From Basidiobolus meristosporus CBS 931.73 (taxonomy: Eukaryota; Basidiobolomycota; Basidiobolomycetes; Basidiobolales; Basidiobolaceae): a stretch of DNA of 64,000 bases. The stretch spans positions 33,725-97,724 of the forward strand of contig MCFE01000310.1 of assembly GCA_002104905.1 (NCBI GenBank). Reading direction: 5' to 3'. Shown one piece after another: positions 46,032-58,259 of the stretch. Every line of letters begins with the position of its first letter. The stretch's first letter is position 1. Under the pieces are notes generated by a model. It was not told where the DNA came from and made no database searches. It saw nothing but the letters and a program-made list of their open reading frames with translations. Both the position numbers and the translations under genes were made by a program.

Positions 46032-47349
46032 ATGCCCATCCTAACAAAGTCAACCAACGCTCTCCTTGGCAGCTCCAAGCTTGCTAGAAACCTATACTCC
46101 GTTCGTAAGCTGGCCACAATCACCGACTCTCCTGTGCACTCCACTTCATTTGTCCCTCCAGTTGTTAATTCGACCTCATCTCTTGCTGCCTTGAAGCTGA
46201 AGTCTGGTCACATCTTCAAGGGCACCTCTTTCGGTGCTTCCCAATCCACCTTCGGCGAAACAGTATTCACTACTTCGCTAGTCGGTTACCCAGAATCCAT
46301 GACTGATCCATCTTATCGCGGACAAATCCTTGTATTCACTCAACCACTCATCGGAAACTACGGCGTTCCTGGTCAAACCAAGGATGAATACGGGCTGTTG
46401 AAATACTTCGAGTCCGAAGGCATCCACTGCCGAGGTATTGTCGTCAGCGATTACGCTACCAAGTACTCTCACTGGAATGCTGTTGAGTCCCTTGGTGAAT
46501 GGTGTGCCCGCAGCAACATCCCAGCTATCAGCGGTGTTGATACCAGAGCGATAGTGCATGTTCTTCGCGACCAAGGCTCAACACTGGGGCAACTTGCAGT
46601 TGGAGCGCATGATATCGAGGCACCTGTCACTGAGTTCGAAGATCCCAATCAGACCAACCTTGTTTCTCAAGTATCCACCAAAACTCCGATCGAATACAAC
46701 CCCAAGGGAGATGTGAAGATTGCCGTTGTCGACTGTGGTATCAAGCAAAATATCATTCGTTGCCTGGTATCTCGTGGCGCCCACGTGACTCTTTTGCCCT
46801 GGGATTATGATTACAACAAGGAGGCCTCGAAGTATGACGGGTTGTTCATTTCCAACGGCCCTGGATCCCCTACTGCCCTTGGCGCCACCGTAAACCATCT
46901 CCGTTACCGCTATTGACTCCTTTAACAAGCCCATATTTGGTATTTGTATGGGAAATCTGGTTCTTGGACTTGCTGCCGGATTGGATTCATACAAGCTACG
47001 ATTTGGAAATCGTGGACACAACCAACCTGCTGTGAACGTAGTCAATGGCCAATGTGTTATCACCTCTCAGAACCACGGTTACGCTCTTCAAGATAACAAT
47101 TTGCCCTCGGGTTGGGCCAAATACTTCATCAATGCGAATGACGGCTCCAATGAAGGGATTCGACATATGAGCAAACCCATCCGTTCTGTCCAATTCCACC
47201 CCGAAGCCAAGGGCGGGCCACAAGATACGGAGTACCTATTCAATGAATTCCTTGAAGAGGTCCGTGCTGACAAGGCCAAGAGATATGGAACCAGTGTCTT
47301 TGTTGAGGAGACGATCCCTGTTCAAAGAGAAAGCATTGCCGTAGCATAG
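46032..47349 (+). CDS. CPA1: Carbamoyl-phosphate synthase small subunit (frame break)
   Basis: Glutaminase subunit of arginine-specific CPSase. Start at 46032 gives [20 protein letters not shown]...VRKLATIT, a mitochondrial presequence. The N-terminal CarA domain follows ([58 protein letters not shown]), then the class I amidotransferase: NGPGSPT, FGICMGN (nucleophile Cys), [19 protein letters not shown], and FHPEAKGGP (His/Glu). The frame breaks at about 46907: the upstream frame stops at 46914, the downstream frame resumes as [16 protein letters not shown]. One surplus base would explain it. An intron from the GTAAAC at 46890 is possible but would be short, lack a YAG acceptor and remove a conserved helix. 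The Q of the usual GHQ/GNQ triplet is Leu. Confidence 0.88.
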
Positions 47350-48340
47350 TTCCGAATCCCATCCGTATAACTATAACTATCCATACCTGTATATTTATTA
47401 AACCCATCTCCATCTTACGAAGGTAACTATATAGAACCAATAAAAAGCTCGTTACTTGGCTGAAAAGGTCGCTTTGGATTTCATGTAAGTTGTTGCGTCA
47501 CAATAAAGGAATTAAGAAGTGCCATCTTTACTTGTGGATTTGCATTGTGTTTGAAAGAGAAAGCAAACCAATATTATTGTTACCAGAAGTGCTTATCCGC
47601 GACTCAAAAGAATAGCTAAAGTAAAATCATGGCTTGCGATTTACTAGGTACCACATTAGCTATATACACACACATCGATCCTACTTTCTAAAGCTTGGGA
47701 AAGGTAGCTGCTACCACGTGTTTTGTTGGATAGTAAAGATATCCTATGAAAATAGCATACTTGGATTTCATATGGTATTCTGATAGTGTTCCACTGGTAT
47801 TTTCAGCCAATTTTTCAAGCGTAAATATCTCAGGAGTCAGTAAGCTGGCTATTGCCATATTTGGTGTGAAGACTACTCAGGCACAACACTTACTAGGATC
47901 TATGTCTACTTGACCTCAAAAGGACTAGAAATTCTGATATTGAAAGCTGTGACTAAAAGGAAAAATGGATTCTGCTGGTCCTTTGCAAGTTTTTTTCATA
48001 GGGATATCTATGCACTTGCTCTGCCACTGTCCTGAACAAAGTGCTCCACACCCATGTTCTTGTGTGAAAAGCTGGATTCTTGGCCAACTAACGGTAATTT
48101 TAGTCATATCTGGTTCAGCCCCATACTGTAAGGCTGTATGCAATTTAATGGTGAAATTACTAACGACACTCCATTTGCATGTGTAGAGACAGGAATCTGC
48201 ATTTACATGAGGTTACATAAGCATGTTGAATTTGACACTCTCAAGGGTTTAATGTCTAATACGCTTGATTGTTGGTGATATATTCATTTATTAATTAATG
48301 TTTTTGAGTGGCTCAAGGTGAACCGTTTGGAAGCTTGTAA
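47350..48340. other. Intergenic, convergent 3' ends
   Basis: About 1 kb between CPA1 and LHS1 3' ends, longer than most here. Short open frames only; no RNA gene or repeat identified. Confidence 0.4.
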
Positions 48341-51233
48341 CTATAATTCATCATGGTCTGGCTGTTTTGTTTCAGCTGCAGGCACCGAGGTTGTCTCTGC
48401 CTCCTTGGGTTGTTCGGAGGCGGACGGCGCATCAGTGACAATTGAAGGTGTGGTATAAGAGTCGGACTCGCTTTCGGGGTTAGGTGTAGTGGACTCGGTA
48501 GCGGTGCTGGTAGTGGCAGTGGTGGTGGTTGACTTCTGAGCTTGTCTCTTGGCAATTTCTACCTTGTGAACGAGCCCAATCAAACTCAAGTGGAATTCCT
48601 GGTTTTTGGCCTCTAGATCCTTCACAAGTACAACAGGGTTTTCGTACAGAGGAATCTTGGACTGGGCTTCGATTTGGCCATTTAACCATTTCTCGGTCTC
48701 GTCACCTATCTCCAAGATGTTCTTCAACAATTTGTCAAGAGTTGGAGATTCGATATCCGTCATGTTGGCACGAGTGCCTTCCACGTAATCTCTGGCATAT
48801 TGCATAGAGTCTTGAATGGTTTTGATCAACTCCCCACGCTTGCTAAACTCCTTTTGTCTGTTCTGGATAGGTTTGTACAAACCATCAAGAGTGCCGTATT
48901 GCTCTTGGAAGTCCTTGGTAGTACCGCTCTCTTCATTCTCCCATAGCCACTCCGAGGCTTCACTGACTGCTTTCTGAAGCTGTTCACGCTGCTCCTCAGT
49001 ACTGACCTTCAAGACCAACTCCTTCTCGAGAAATCAGGGACAGAGTAAATGAATGATTCGAGCTTGTTTCTGGATTCCTCACGTGCTCTTCTAATAGCAT
49101 CCTCATCGTCCATGACCTTGATTCTTGCGATGGCTGCTTGTTTGGCATCGGTATCCATTGGCTTTACACCCAGGTTTTCGACTTTCATGCGGAGTTGAAT
49201 CTTTTCAACCTTGGGCCCCTCCTCAGCGGTTTGATTGAATTGGGTACCATTTTCCTTAGAGGCGATGTTATCAGGGTTCACGGTCTTATCGTTGCTAGCT
49301 TTCTCATCGGCCTCCTTGGTCTCCTCAGATGCTTCTCCCTTGATGAATGAAAGCATACGATCCTTCAGGGACGCTTTCTTTTGCTCCTCGGTCAGGTTGG
49401 TGCTGGTTTCAACGGTAGCGACAGCTTTGAGGATCGAAAGAGTACCAGATTTGTTGACTCTTAGCGATACTTGTACCTTTGGCTGGTTGACCGCAACCTC
49501 ATCGAATGCCTTAAGTCCTTCGGTGAGCCCTTCCACATGAACTCTGGCGATTTCTTTGGGACCAAAGCCGTGCTCATACTCCTCCTTCAACTTACCGTAT
49601 TGCACTTCGAATTGGAAATCGCTGGTGCGCTTGAAATTCATGATCTTCTTGACATTGAGCGGTGAGAACTCTTTGAATAATGTGGTTTGAATTTGTTTGG
49701 TATTTTGATTGCCATTCTTGGGCTCGGAGTAGTAGGTGACATCCACAGGGAAGGTGGTGATGTCGTTTAGACGGATCTCCCGGACTTTGAACTGGCGGCT
49801 GGTTCCAGCTCCACGGAAGGCAGCACCCAGAACTGCCGCTTCGTCACCGTTGACATTCTTAGCAATCTTGTTATCTCCAATATAATCCTTCAGAATCGAT
49901 TGGATTCTCGGGATGCGTACACTGCCGCCAACAAGCACTAGGGAACTAATGTCGGACTTTGATAGACCAGCTTGGTTTAGAACAGAGGCAATTGGGTTGG
50001 TGACACGAGCGAACAAGTCGTCGGAGATGGTTTCGAACTTGGCTCTGGCAACATGGGTACGGAAGTCGTGTTCCTCGAATAGATTTTCCACTGATGCGAT
50101 AGTCTCGGTGTTGGCACTAAGAATTTGCTTCACACGCGCCGCCTCCTTCAATAATCTAGCCATCGCTTTACCAGAGTCGCGAATGTTGCTTTTGACTTTG
50201 GATCCCATCTTGTTAATAAACTCATCGGCCAAATGCTCCTGTAGCTTGTAGTCAAATTGATGTCCACCAAGAGTGCGATCGTAACCTACGGCCTTGACTT
50301 CGACTTGAGTGATGGATTTGTTGTATTTCCCAACATCCTTAACGGAAATGGTTTTAAACTCCATAAGACTGGCAACAGTGCTACCAGCACCCATGTCGTA
50401 GAAGATGTGGTATTCGGGCTCCTCAGTAAAGGTTCTGGACATGGCGTAATTCAAGGCAACTAGACACGAATGAGTGAGGATGGACCTTCATGATTGATTG
50501 CGAAATGGGCATTACCTGCACTCTCGTCGTTAATGATCTCGAGAACGTTCAAGCCGGCAATACCCGCAGCGTCCAATAATGCCTGTCTCTCGAAAGTGTT
50601 GAAAAATGGAGGTACCTAAATGTGAAGCTCGGGTTAATCTCTGATTGCTTGTGTTCGCTCTATTGGTACTTTGGGACTTACGGTGAGGATCGTGTCTTTG
50701 ATCTTCTCCTGTGCGGTATCTTCGGCAAGTTCTTTGGCGTGTCTGAGCTGCATGGCGATTAACTCCTCTACTGAATAAAGGCTGCCGTCATCATGCTTGA
50801 AGCTGGCCGTTCCTCTAACAGGATCTTGACCATAGTGTTCATGAAAGTGTTACGGTAGTTTTGGCAGATATCGTCGTCATACAAACGACCGACCAGGTTT
50901 TTGAGTGCAGGATATGTGAGCTTGGGGAAGCGAGTTCCCTACATTCACTGGATTAGGCTGAAGATACAATAGTGGGGGAAACAATAGTTAAAGTACCAAG
51001 TTTAGGCCGTCGACACCGTAAATTCTTTCGTTGTTTCTAATGGCGACCACGGATTGGATCTTTCTCTTTGAATCTCTACCAAGAACGACGTCGATAGGAG
51101 TGCCGGTTTTCACCAAACCGACCTTAAACCATTCAGTTCCGTAATCTATGGAGATGATAGCAGCGGAAATCGGCTGCATAAATGCGGCAAGCGCCAACAA
51201 CGCCGTTGTTAAAGTGACCTGTTTGAAACCCAT
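48341..51233 (-). CDS. LHS1: LHS1/HYOU1-type ER Hsp70 chaperone (two frame breaks)
   Basis: Large ER Hsp70 of the Grp170 class, nucleotide exchange factor for BiP. The ATG at 51233 gives signal peptide MGFKQVTLTTALLALAAF...ISA, then IISIDYGTEWFKVGLVKTG. Exons meet at GLNL|GTRFPKLTYPALKNLVGRLY and NDESA|VALNYAM. Hsp70 signatures: FYDMGAGSTVASLMEF, LVLVGGSVRIPRIQ, GDEAAVLGAAFRGA. An extended C-terminal helical region follows, with a Thr/Ser-rich linker, and the protein ends HDEL, the ER retrieval signal. The frame breaks twice: at 50844-50846 (between YRNT and FHEHYGQDP) and at 49031-49033 (between VPDF and LEKELVLKV). In both, a fourth A on the plus strand would restore the frame. All domains are otherwise intact. 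Confidence 0.92.
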
Positions 51234-52386
51234 GTCCAACGAAATCACTAGTTATCACCGGCTGCTAAACGAGGGGAGAGAAATAGGTCTTTCGAGCTCT
51301 TGCGTTGACTTGAGAAAACTCGACGGTTCGAAAATACGTTGTGAAGGGAAAAGAAATTTTCTGGTTAATAAAGGTAAATATCCTTACAACGATGACTGAG
51401 GAACAGAGTACACCATATTCATGCTATAAGAATTGACCAGTCATAGATCGACAAATCACAAGATTCTCTGGAAAACCGTATGCCTCTGCTACGTCCTGTA
51501 ATTGCCTTAATTAACCGCCAATCATTTCTGGTAAATTCCATCATACAACCTTAATTAACTAACCATATTCGGCATCAAATCATTTTGCTACACATCCTAT
51601 CATCAGTCATCGAACTGATTTCCTGGTTAAACTAGCGCTTAATTTTATGGAACTTTAATCAGAATACAAATACTAATCCGGAATTGGAGACTGTCTTTTC
51701 TTATTAGTCGGGATTTTGAGCAACACTGCACCATGCGGAAATCAACCCAGATTCCTCAACCGCGCTCATTAACATCCCAACCAAACTCCCCTACACACCT
51801 CGCAACAGTCCAACGGTTGTAATATTTGATTTTTGCTGGACCAAATCAATCAACCGGCCATACCAGATCTTCAGATGCTTAGCCGATAGGCTCAAACTCG
51901 ATGGAACGTAGCATCTCAGTAGATCCTCATCACCCCCACAGCAAGACTCGGCTGTAGTGTAATGATTTTGGAAGTCTGTGTCGCACAATCAATTACATTC
52001 ACTTGCACATATTATCTGCAGAGCCTCTTGTTTGACTGATTCGCATCTACGCCTATGCAATAGCAGTGAGAAGCTTGATGGGGATGCAGGGAAAATCATT
52101 GGTGTTCGAGGAATGAACCCAAATTCAGTACGACCCGGCTGTCATGATGGAGCGGGCAACGTGGGTTAGAAATGAGTTTATTCCTCGAATGTTAATTTAC
52201 AAGATCGAAATATAGACAGACTGGAGTTGTGACCTCGACAACCGTGATAGTAAAATAAACAGTGGGGATAACGTATAAATCACATAACGGGTATATCATG
52301 AATTTGGGTATGGAATCGGAATCGGAATCAAAAAAATACACAGAAGGCAAAAAAATCTAATCGAGAAATCTATACAGTGACGTTGT
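51234..52386. other. Intergenic, no supported gene
   Basis: 1.15 kb between LHS1 start and the forkhead gene's stop. Repeated TTAATTAA/TAATTAAC words near 51510 and 51550. No UPR element or gene confidently recognised. Confidence 0.4.
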
Positions 52387-53766
52387 CTACTCGAGGTCGT
52401 CCGAGAAACATTGGAAGAATGAACTCTTTCCTGGCTCTAACTGGTCCGTGACGGGCAGACTGTAGGCGCTGGATTGGGAAAGGCAGTTCTCCGATGCTGA
52501 ATCGTTGTAGTAAAGATTCATCTCCGGCTCACTGTTAAACCCAGAATTGAGCAGATGGTAGTTTTGGAACTGGTTGTTTCCAAACATCATGTCTGCATTA
52601 CCCGGCTTCGATGGCGTCCAACTCATACCAGTATCGCAGAAAACTGGCTCAATCATGTTCGATGCGCATGGGGTGTTCAACCCGTAGTCACTTGGCATAC
52701 TATTTCCTAAGAGGTCAAGTATAGCATTGGGATCGCAACCCGAGTAGAATGTGTTGTCCGTCTCCGTAAAAGTATTGCTGGGCGTTAACAGCTGTTCGTT
52801 ATAGAGGGATTGGGGTGTGTCTACAAGCTCAGGAGTAAAGAGATTGGCTTGAGGGGTAACGTTGTTGGCACTTGAAGAGTTCATGGCAAAGTAATCCCTA
52901 TTCTGGTTGGGCGTCCTGGATTGCTCCGTAGCCTGGATAGGGGTACGAGGGAGTTGGACTATCCGGGTATAAGGCATAACTTTGGCGCGCGTTGCGCTGC
53001 CACAGCCGATACTTCTCTTTTTGTTGGAGATGCGGTATGTGGATTTTTGGCCTCTAAACGTGTCCACCGCCTTTTCGGCCTTTTTGGAACTCTTCGCGGA
53101 TTCTTCGGATACCTTCTTCTGTATATCGTCTGATCTGCCTGGCGTACTTTCATTCTTGATGTTGCCTTCCTTGGATTCTGAGGAGTCCTCCTTGTCTTGT
53201 TTTTTATCAAGATCGTAACCCTTTGGGATATCCAGCTGCCCGTGCTTGAAAAACTGCTTGTAGTCCTCTTTGACTATCCAATAGCTTCCTTTCCCCGGAG
53301 TCCCCTTTTCTTTGGGTAATTGGTCAAATGCACGATGAAGAGAGAGGTTATGACGGATAGAGTTCTATGAGGATTCGAGTCAATCATCGTGTAGGCCATC
53401 TGATAAACAGAAAGAATACCTTACCTGCCATTGCTTACTGCAGTATTGATAGTATGTATAGTGTTTTTTGATATATGCGTATATGTCTTGAAGCAACAAG
53501 CGCTGGTCTGGCGAGTTCAAGATTGCTTGGGCGATAAGGGAGGCGTAGGTGAAATCAGGCTCGAGAACCAACCCTTTCGGGGTAAAAGCGTAGTTTCCCT
53601 GAGGATTGTGTGCGTGGAATGGAACTTGGTAGGGAAGAATCTCGGTTGCTGGGGTACAGGGAAGACTAGAGAACGAGCAATCGGAGGAAACCGACGACTC
53701 TCTTGAATAGCTAGGTAGCGACATGACCTCATGCGCGAAACCCATGTATTCTGGAAACTGTTGCAT
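52387..53766 (-). CDS. Forkhead transcription factor
   Basis: Two exons, 53425-53766 and 52387-53364, split inside the DNA-binding domain. The forkhead spans about residues 73-155: DFTYASLIAQAILNSPDQRL, IYAYIKKHYTYYQYCSKQWQ|NSIRHNLSLHRAFDQLPKEK, KGSYWIVKEDYKQFFKHG. Recognition helix NSIRHNLSLH is intact. Lysine-rich stretches follow (KKAEKAV, SNKKRS), then a long Asn/Ser/Thr-rich tail. The group resembles fungal Sep1/Fkh/Hcm1 cell-cycle regulators but no FHA domain is present, so it is not Fkh1/2. Start at 53766. Confidence 0.92.
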
Positions 53767-55801
53767 CTTTCAAGTGCGGTGAAGAGCTTTTGAAGAAGGA
53801 TATGCGAAAGGGCAATATTTGGGATGGGAATGGACACAGGAGACACAAGCCAGCTAAGTCTTTACTATTTTGTAAACACAAGAATCACCAGGACTAACAG
53901 AAGCAATGGACGCTTTTGTTGTGGTAATAATATTTATATATCACCTGAGTTTTGACCGCCTCACCACAGGGGGCTCCCCCGGTAGAATCAGAATCGAGAA
54001 TTATTGAATTTACTAATGTAGGTGGCAAGACAGGAATCTGTCTGGAAGTCGCCCAGAAATTGTGGATTCAGGAGAATTTACTCAATCATTTGACCACGAA
54101 TGTTCAGCATCAGCCAGCCAATCACTGAGCCCTATAGGTCTTGGGTCTTTAGTTCGAGACATCAATCCATATAATGATTTATATATATCTTGCGACTTTA
54201 AAAATATGTACATCCCTTCCCTTTCAACCAACTCTTCACTCAGGGATTATTGGGGAGTTCGCATCGATTAAGTGAATCGGAGGCTGTGGGATGGGATGTT
54301 CCCAAAACTTGAAAAACAGTAAACAAGCCGCTGGCCAATCGTCGAAATGTCAACAATGCTGGGCCAGTCATCATCGATGCTGACTGGATGCTCGTGATAA
54401 TTGGAGCATGACTCCCATTGATTTGCCAATCATTTATATTGATCTTGGGTTAGGTGATTGAGCGCAGTTTTGCCGGCCAGGAAGCCCACATATACTACCT
54501 GGGGATTCAAACCTCCGGTAATCATTACGTTAGTCATCAGCATAAAAGCCATTGTTGTCCGGTTTCGGAAATTTTTCTGGTTGCTCGATAATTCTCCGCT
54601 TTATTGGCTGAGACGACGGTTGTTTATACGAGGAGGCTTTTCCATACGATAAAGTGAAACGGCCATCGATATTGATCCGACTAGTTGCGTTCAATCAACG
54701 TTGCTTGATTCTTCATTTTTGAGGGGCAGTCCGGCACCCATAGTTGCCAGGTCTCGAACAAGATCGGAGCATGGTGGGTGGTCGGATCGGCACCATTGCC
54801 CATTCAGATAGCCTTTTGGTACTTGGGACCAAGTCTTCCCAGTCGGAGGTAGAGATTGTGGATGGGCAATGCACGACTATCGGATTTTCTATTTGACCAA
54901 CTCCAGTGGATCATGTAACCAAATATCCCTCCTGAGTTCTCTTACGGAGGGTACATTTTCCCTATCACACTGAGGTTACGCAAGATCAGAGTTCTGATTT
55001 GTACAATAGATTCTCTTGGGATTTCTATAAGCGTTACGTCACGAAGGAGTATCGGTGGGCAGGTGGGTCTAAGTCACCGAAATTAATCCAACACCGACTT
55101 AATACAATGGTCCCTGGCGAGCTTAAAAATAGTTTTCCTGACAACCAAACCAAAGAGGGACGTGTATTGCAATAAACTTAATTCAATCTTGTGACCCCTG
55201 GATCCAGAGTCACCTACACACATAGATATATGTTACTAAGCTTATCCCTCAACCATGTTCTATTCATTGTGTGCTAGAGCATCGCTGCGGTCTCTTTCGT
55301 ACATACCACTTGCTTATTACCTTATTTTGTGGGTATTTCAAAAGAGTATGTATTGAGCGGCCCAGGGCATTGTTTTGGTATTCACGGACTCAACGTTTAG
55401 ATAATTGCACGAAAATTGCGAGTTGTGCTAATGATGCAGCCCACGCATTTATTAATCTATGGCGTGAAGGTAGTCTTTGTTATATTCATTATTGCTAAAT
55501 TAGCACCATGGTTAAGCGATTTAAGACTACATATATAATATTCTTATTCACTAAAGCATACATGCAAGAGTTGGCATCTTTTAGACAAGCTTGCAAATCA
55601 CATCCAAACAATATCTGCTATCTAGCTGAAATTATTATATAGCCCTGATATTAGGTTTGGGCTGGAAATAGTTTGGCATGTGATGCTGCAAGTTTTGGAA
55701 CTGCACCTAAATGTGCCTCTGCTGAAGAGTTGGATGTACCAAACCATCATGACTGAAAGGTGAATATAAATATGAAAATGATGCTGAAGGAAGTAAGCTA
55801 A
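53767..55801. other. Gene-free stretch before the transposon cluster
   Basis: 2 kb with only short open frames. The forkhead promoter lies at the left end. No family resemblance, RNA gene or repeat was identified. Sequence right of about 55620 may already be transposon-flanking. Confidence 0.4.
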
Positions 55802-56158
55802 TGTTGTAAGAGTCTTGGACATATTGGAAGTGATTTGGGAACAAGAGGATTATATGGTTTCCACTTAATGATTAATGAATGTAAAAGTAGTATTTATACA
55901 TTTACATGCTCTAGGCATAACAAGCACCCAGAATATGTGTAGAAAGGTCTCAAGAATATGTGTGCAAGGTTTGGGGCTGTTTGAGCAACTTATCTAATTT
56001 TCATGTTCTGGGTACCTGATGTTTTGGTGAGAATATTCCAAGTAAATACCAACAAGGAATTTAGTCAGTATTCTCTAAGATTTGTAGGTAAAGATCTGAG
56101 TGGCAAAGTTGGGTGAATATTTAGGTATAATTATGAGCTTCTATAACACTCCCACTCA
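55802..56158 (-). repeat. Copia LTR (i), minus orientation
   Basis: Starts TGTTGTAAGAGTCTTGG and ends ...TATAACA on the plus strand; it is a diverged inverted copy of the LTR at 57912-58259. The minus strand just outside its right end is GAGTGGGAG, the polypurine tract seen at the other copies, so it is a 3' LTR with almost no internal sequence left. Confidence 0.8.
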
Positions 56159-56881
56159 GCTAACCCTAAAGCTCAACCATCTTGAAAGAGCTTGGTGCCA
56201 TATGAGGGCTTAGAAGTCAGCAGTCTCATGTATATCATGCTTGTAACATGTCCAGATATCTCATATTCAATATGTATTGTCAGCCAACAAAATTAGAACT
56301 ATGGATCTGATCATATTGCAGCAGTTAAGCAGATTTTTATACACTTAGAGGAGCTACTGATATTCACTTAAGGTACACCTATAGTATCTGGAACAGGATC
56401 TTGTTGGATACCCTAATGCAGATTGGGGACAAAACTTAGATATCAGAAGAGTCACAATAGGTTACATTGTTTTTAGTGCAATGGAGCAATTCAATGGAAT
56501 TTAAGGAAGCAACCTACAGTGACACTTTCTATCACAGAGGAAGAGTGTATGGCAGCAAGTGAAGCTGCAAAAGAAGCTATGTTGCAAGAAAGCTTTTTAA
56601 AGACTTGGAATATGTCAAAAAGCATCAACTACATTATTTCAAGATAATCAAGAATGCATATAATTTGGTAGAAATCCTACTTTTCAGGCAAGAACTAAGC
56701 ACATAGATATTAGACATCACTTGGTATGTGAAGCTAGCTTGTTTAACTTAGTTAGCTTAGCTTACTGTTCCACAAATAAAATGATTGCATACATATTTAC
56801 CAGACCATTAGCTAGTGACAGATCTGAATATCTTTGATCATAATTAGAATTAGTTTATGTGTATATTTAGTTGAGCAGGAG
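56159..56881 (+). pseudogene. Copia pol fragment: RT end and RNase H, degenerate
   Basis: Plus-strand reading gives SLMYIMLVTCPDISYSICIV, DHIAAVKQIF, then GYPNADWGQNLDIRR, IQWNLRKQPTVTLSITEEEC and MAASEAAKEAM: the end of a Ty1/copia reverse transcriptase and its RNase H domain. Several stops and frameshifts. RT catalytic YVDD region, integrase and gag are absent. GAGCAGGAGGG before 56882 is its polypurine tract. Confidence 0.85.
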
Positions 56882-57228
56882 GGTTGTAAGAATCTGTTAC
56901 TCCACCTAAATACTCACCTAGCATAGTCACTTATATCATCACCTACAAATCCTGGCAAATACCAATCCAATTCCCGGTTAGGATTTATTTGGTGTATTTT
57001 CACCAATATATCAGCCATCCAAAACAAGAAGCATGTCAAAGTTGTCCAAACAGCCCAAAGCTTTGCATATATGATTTTGGGGTCCTCCTAAACATATTCT
57101 ACATACTTCTACTCTCAAAACCATGCCAATGTATAAATACTATTCTTACATTCATCAAAGCATTAAGTAAAACCACACACTCTACTTGTTCTCCCAATCA
57201 CTCCCAATATCTCCAAGACTCCTACAAT
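56882..57228 (+). repeat. Copia LTR (iii), plus orientation
   Basis: GTTGTAAGAATCTGTTACTC at the left end and CTCCAAGACTCCTACAA at the right align with LTR 57912-58259. It is preceded by a pol 3' fragment and followed by a primer-site-like and gag-start region (57229-57349), so it is both the 3' LTR of one copy and the 5' LTR of the next: a tandem LTR-internal-LTR remnant. Confidence 0.8.
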
Positions 57229-57349
57229 GGTCAAGAGCCATGATATGTTGGCATCACTACAAAGCTGACACTATGTGTAATATCTACTACAGTTATGTCT
57301 AAACTTTTCCCTCGGCTGATATGCTGGAAGGATCCAACTACCACATCTG
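57229..57349 (+). pseudogene. Copia gag start remnant
   Basis: Aligns with 58260-58365 (e.g. AATATCTACTACAGTTATG against AATGTCTACTACTGCTATT, and AAGGATCCAACTACCA against ATGGATGTAACTACCA). Cut off by the inverted LTR at 57350. Confidence 0.7.
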
Positions 57350-57696
57350 TGTTGTAAGAGTCTTGGAAATCTTGGAAGTAATTGGGAGAACATGTATATT
57401 ATATGGTTTTTGCTTAATGACTTATTGAATGTAAAATCATTATATATATTTTACAAGGTCTTTGTATTACAAGCATGTAGAATAGGCTTAGAAATATCCC
57501 AAGAACATGTGTGCAAAGTTTGGGCTGTTTGGACAACTTTGAGAATTTTCAGGTTCCTTGTGCCTGATGTTTTGGTGATAGTATTCTAAATTAATCCCTT
57601 CAAGGAATTTGGTCAGTATTCTCTAAGATTTGTAGGTAAAGATCTAAGTGGCTAAGTTGGGTGAGTATTTTGGTGGAACTACAAACTTTCACCACA
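57350..57696 (-). repeat. Copia LTR (iv), minus orientation
   Basis: TGTTGTAAGAGTCTTGG at the left and GGAACTACAAACTTTCACCA at the right match the inverted LTR consensus. Minus-strand GAGTAGGAG adjoins its right end as polypurine tract. Confidence 0.8.
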
Positions 57697-57911
57697 CTCC
57701 TACTCAACTAAATGCTGATACTGACTAGTCCAAATTGTGGCCTAAGATATTCAAATTTGTCTCTAGCTAATGGTTTGATAAATATGTCTGCAACCATTTT
57801 ATCTGTGGGACAGTAAACTAAGCTAACTAAGTTATTCTCTATAGCTTCACATATGAAACAGTGTCTATCATATATGTGTACTTAATACTAGCATGAGAAG
57901 TGAGATTTCAC
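57697..57911 (-). pseudogene. Copia RNase H C-terminus remnant
   Basis: Minus strand reads ICEAIENNLVSLVYCPTDKM, VADIFIKPLARDKFEYLRPQ, the normal end of copia pol. It is interrupted at 57912 by the next element's 5' LTR. Confidence 0.8.
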
Positions 57912-58259
57912 TGTTGTAAAGTTTGTAATTCCACCTGAATATTCACCTAACTTAGTCACTTAGATCTTTACCTTCAAATCCTAGAGAATACTGACCAAAT
58001 TCCTTGCCAGGATATACTTACAATATTATCACCAAAATACCAGGTACCCAGAACATGAAAATTCTCAAAGTTGTCCAAACAGCCCCAAACTTTGCACACA
58101 TGCTCTTGAGACCTTTCTTAACCTATTCTACATGTTGGTAATGCCAAGACCATGTAAAAGTATAAATACTACTTTTACATTCAATAAATCAATAAATGAA
58201 AACCACATAACTACTTGTTCTCCCAAATCCCTTCCATTATCTCCAAGACTCTTATAACA
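57912..58259 (+). repeat. Copia 5' LTR (v), plus orientation
   Basis: 348 bp, TGTTGT...ATAACA ends. Contains TATAAATA at about 58160. Followed directly by a primer-binding site and gag, so it is a 5' LTR. Confidence 0.88.

Noticed and set aside
46888-46930. Short intron as sole explanation for the CPA1 frame break
   Set aside because: 43 nt is below other introns here, the acceptor is AAG, and a conserved segment would be lost. Kept only as an alternative.
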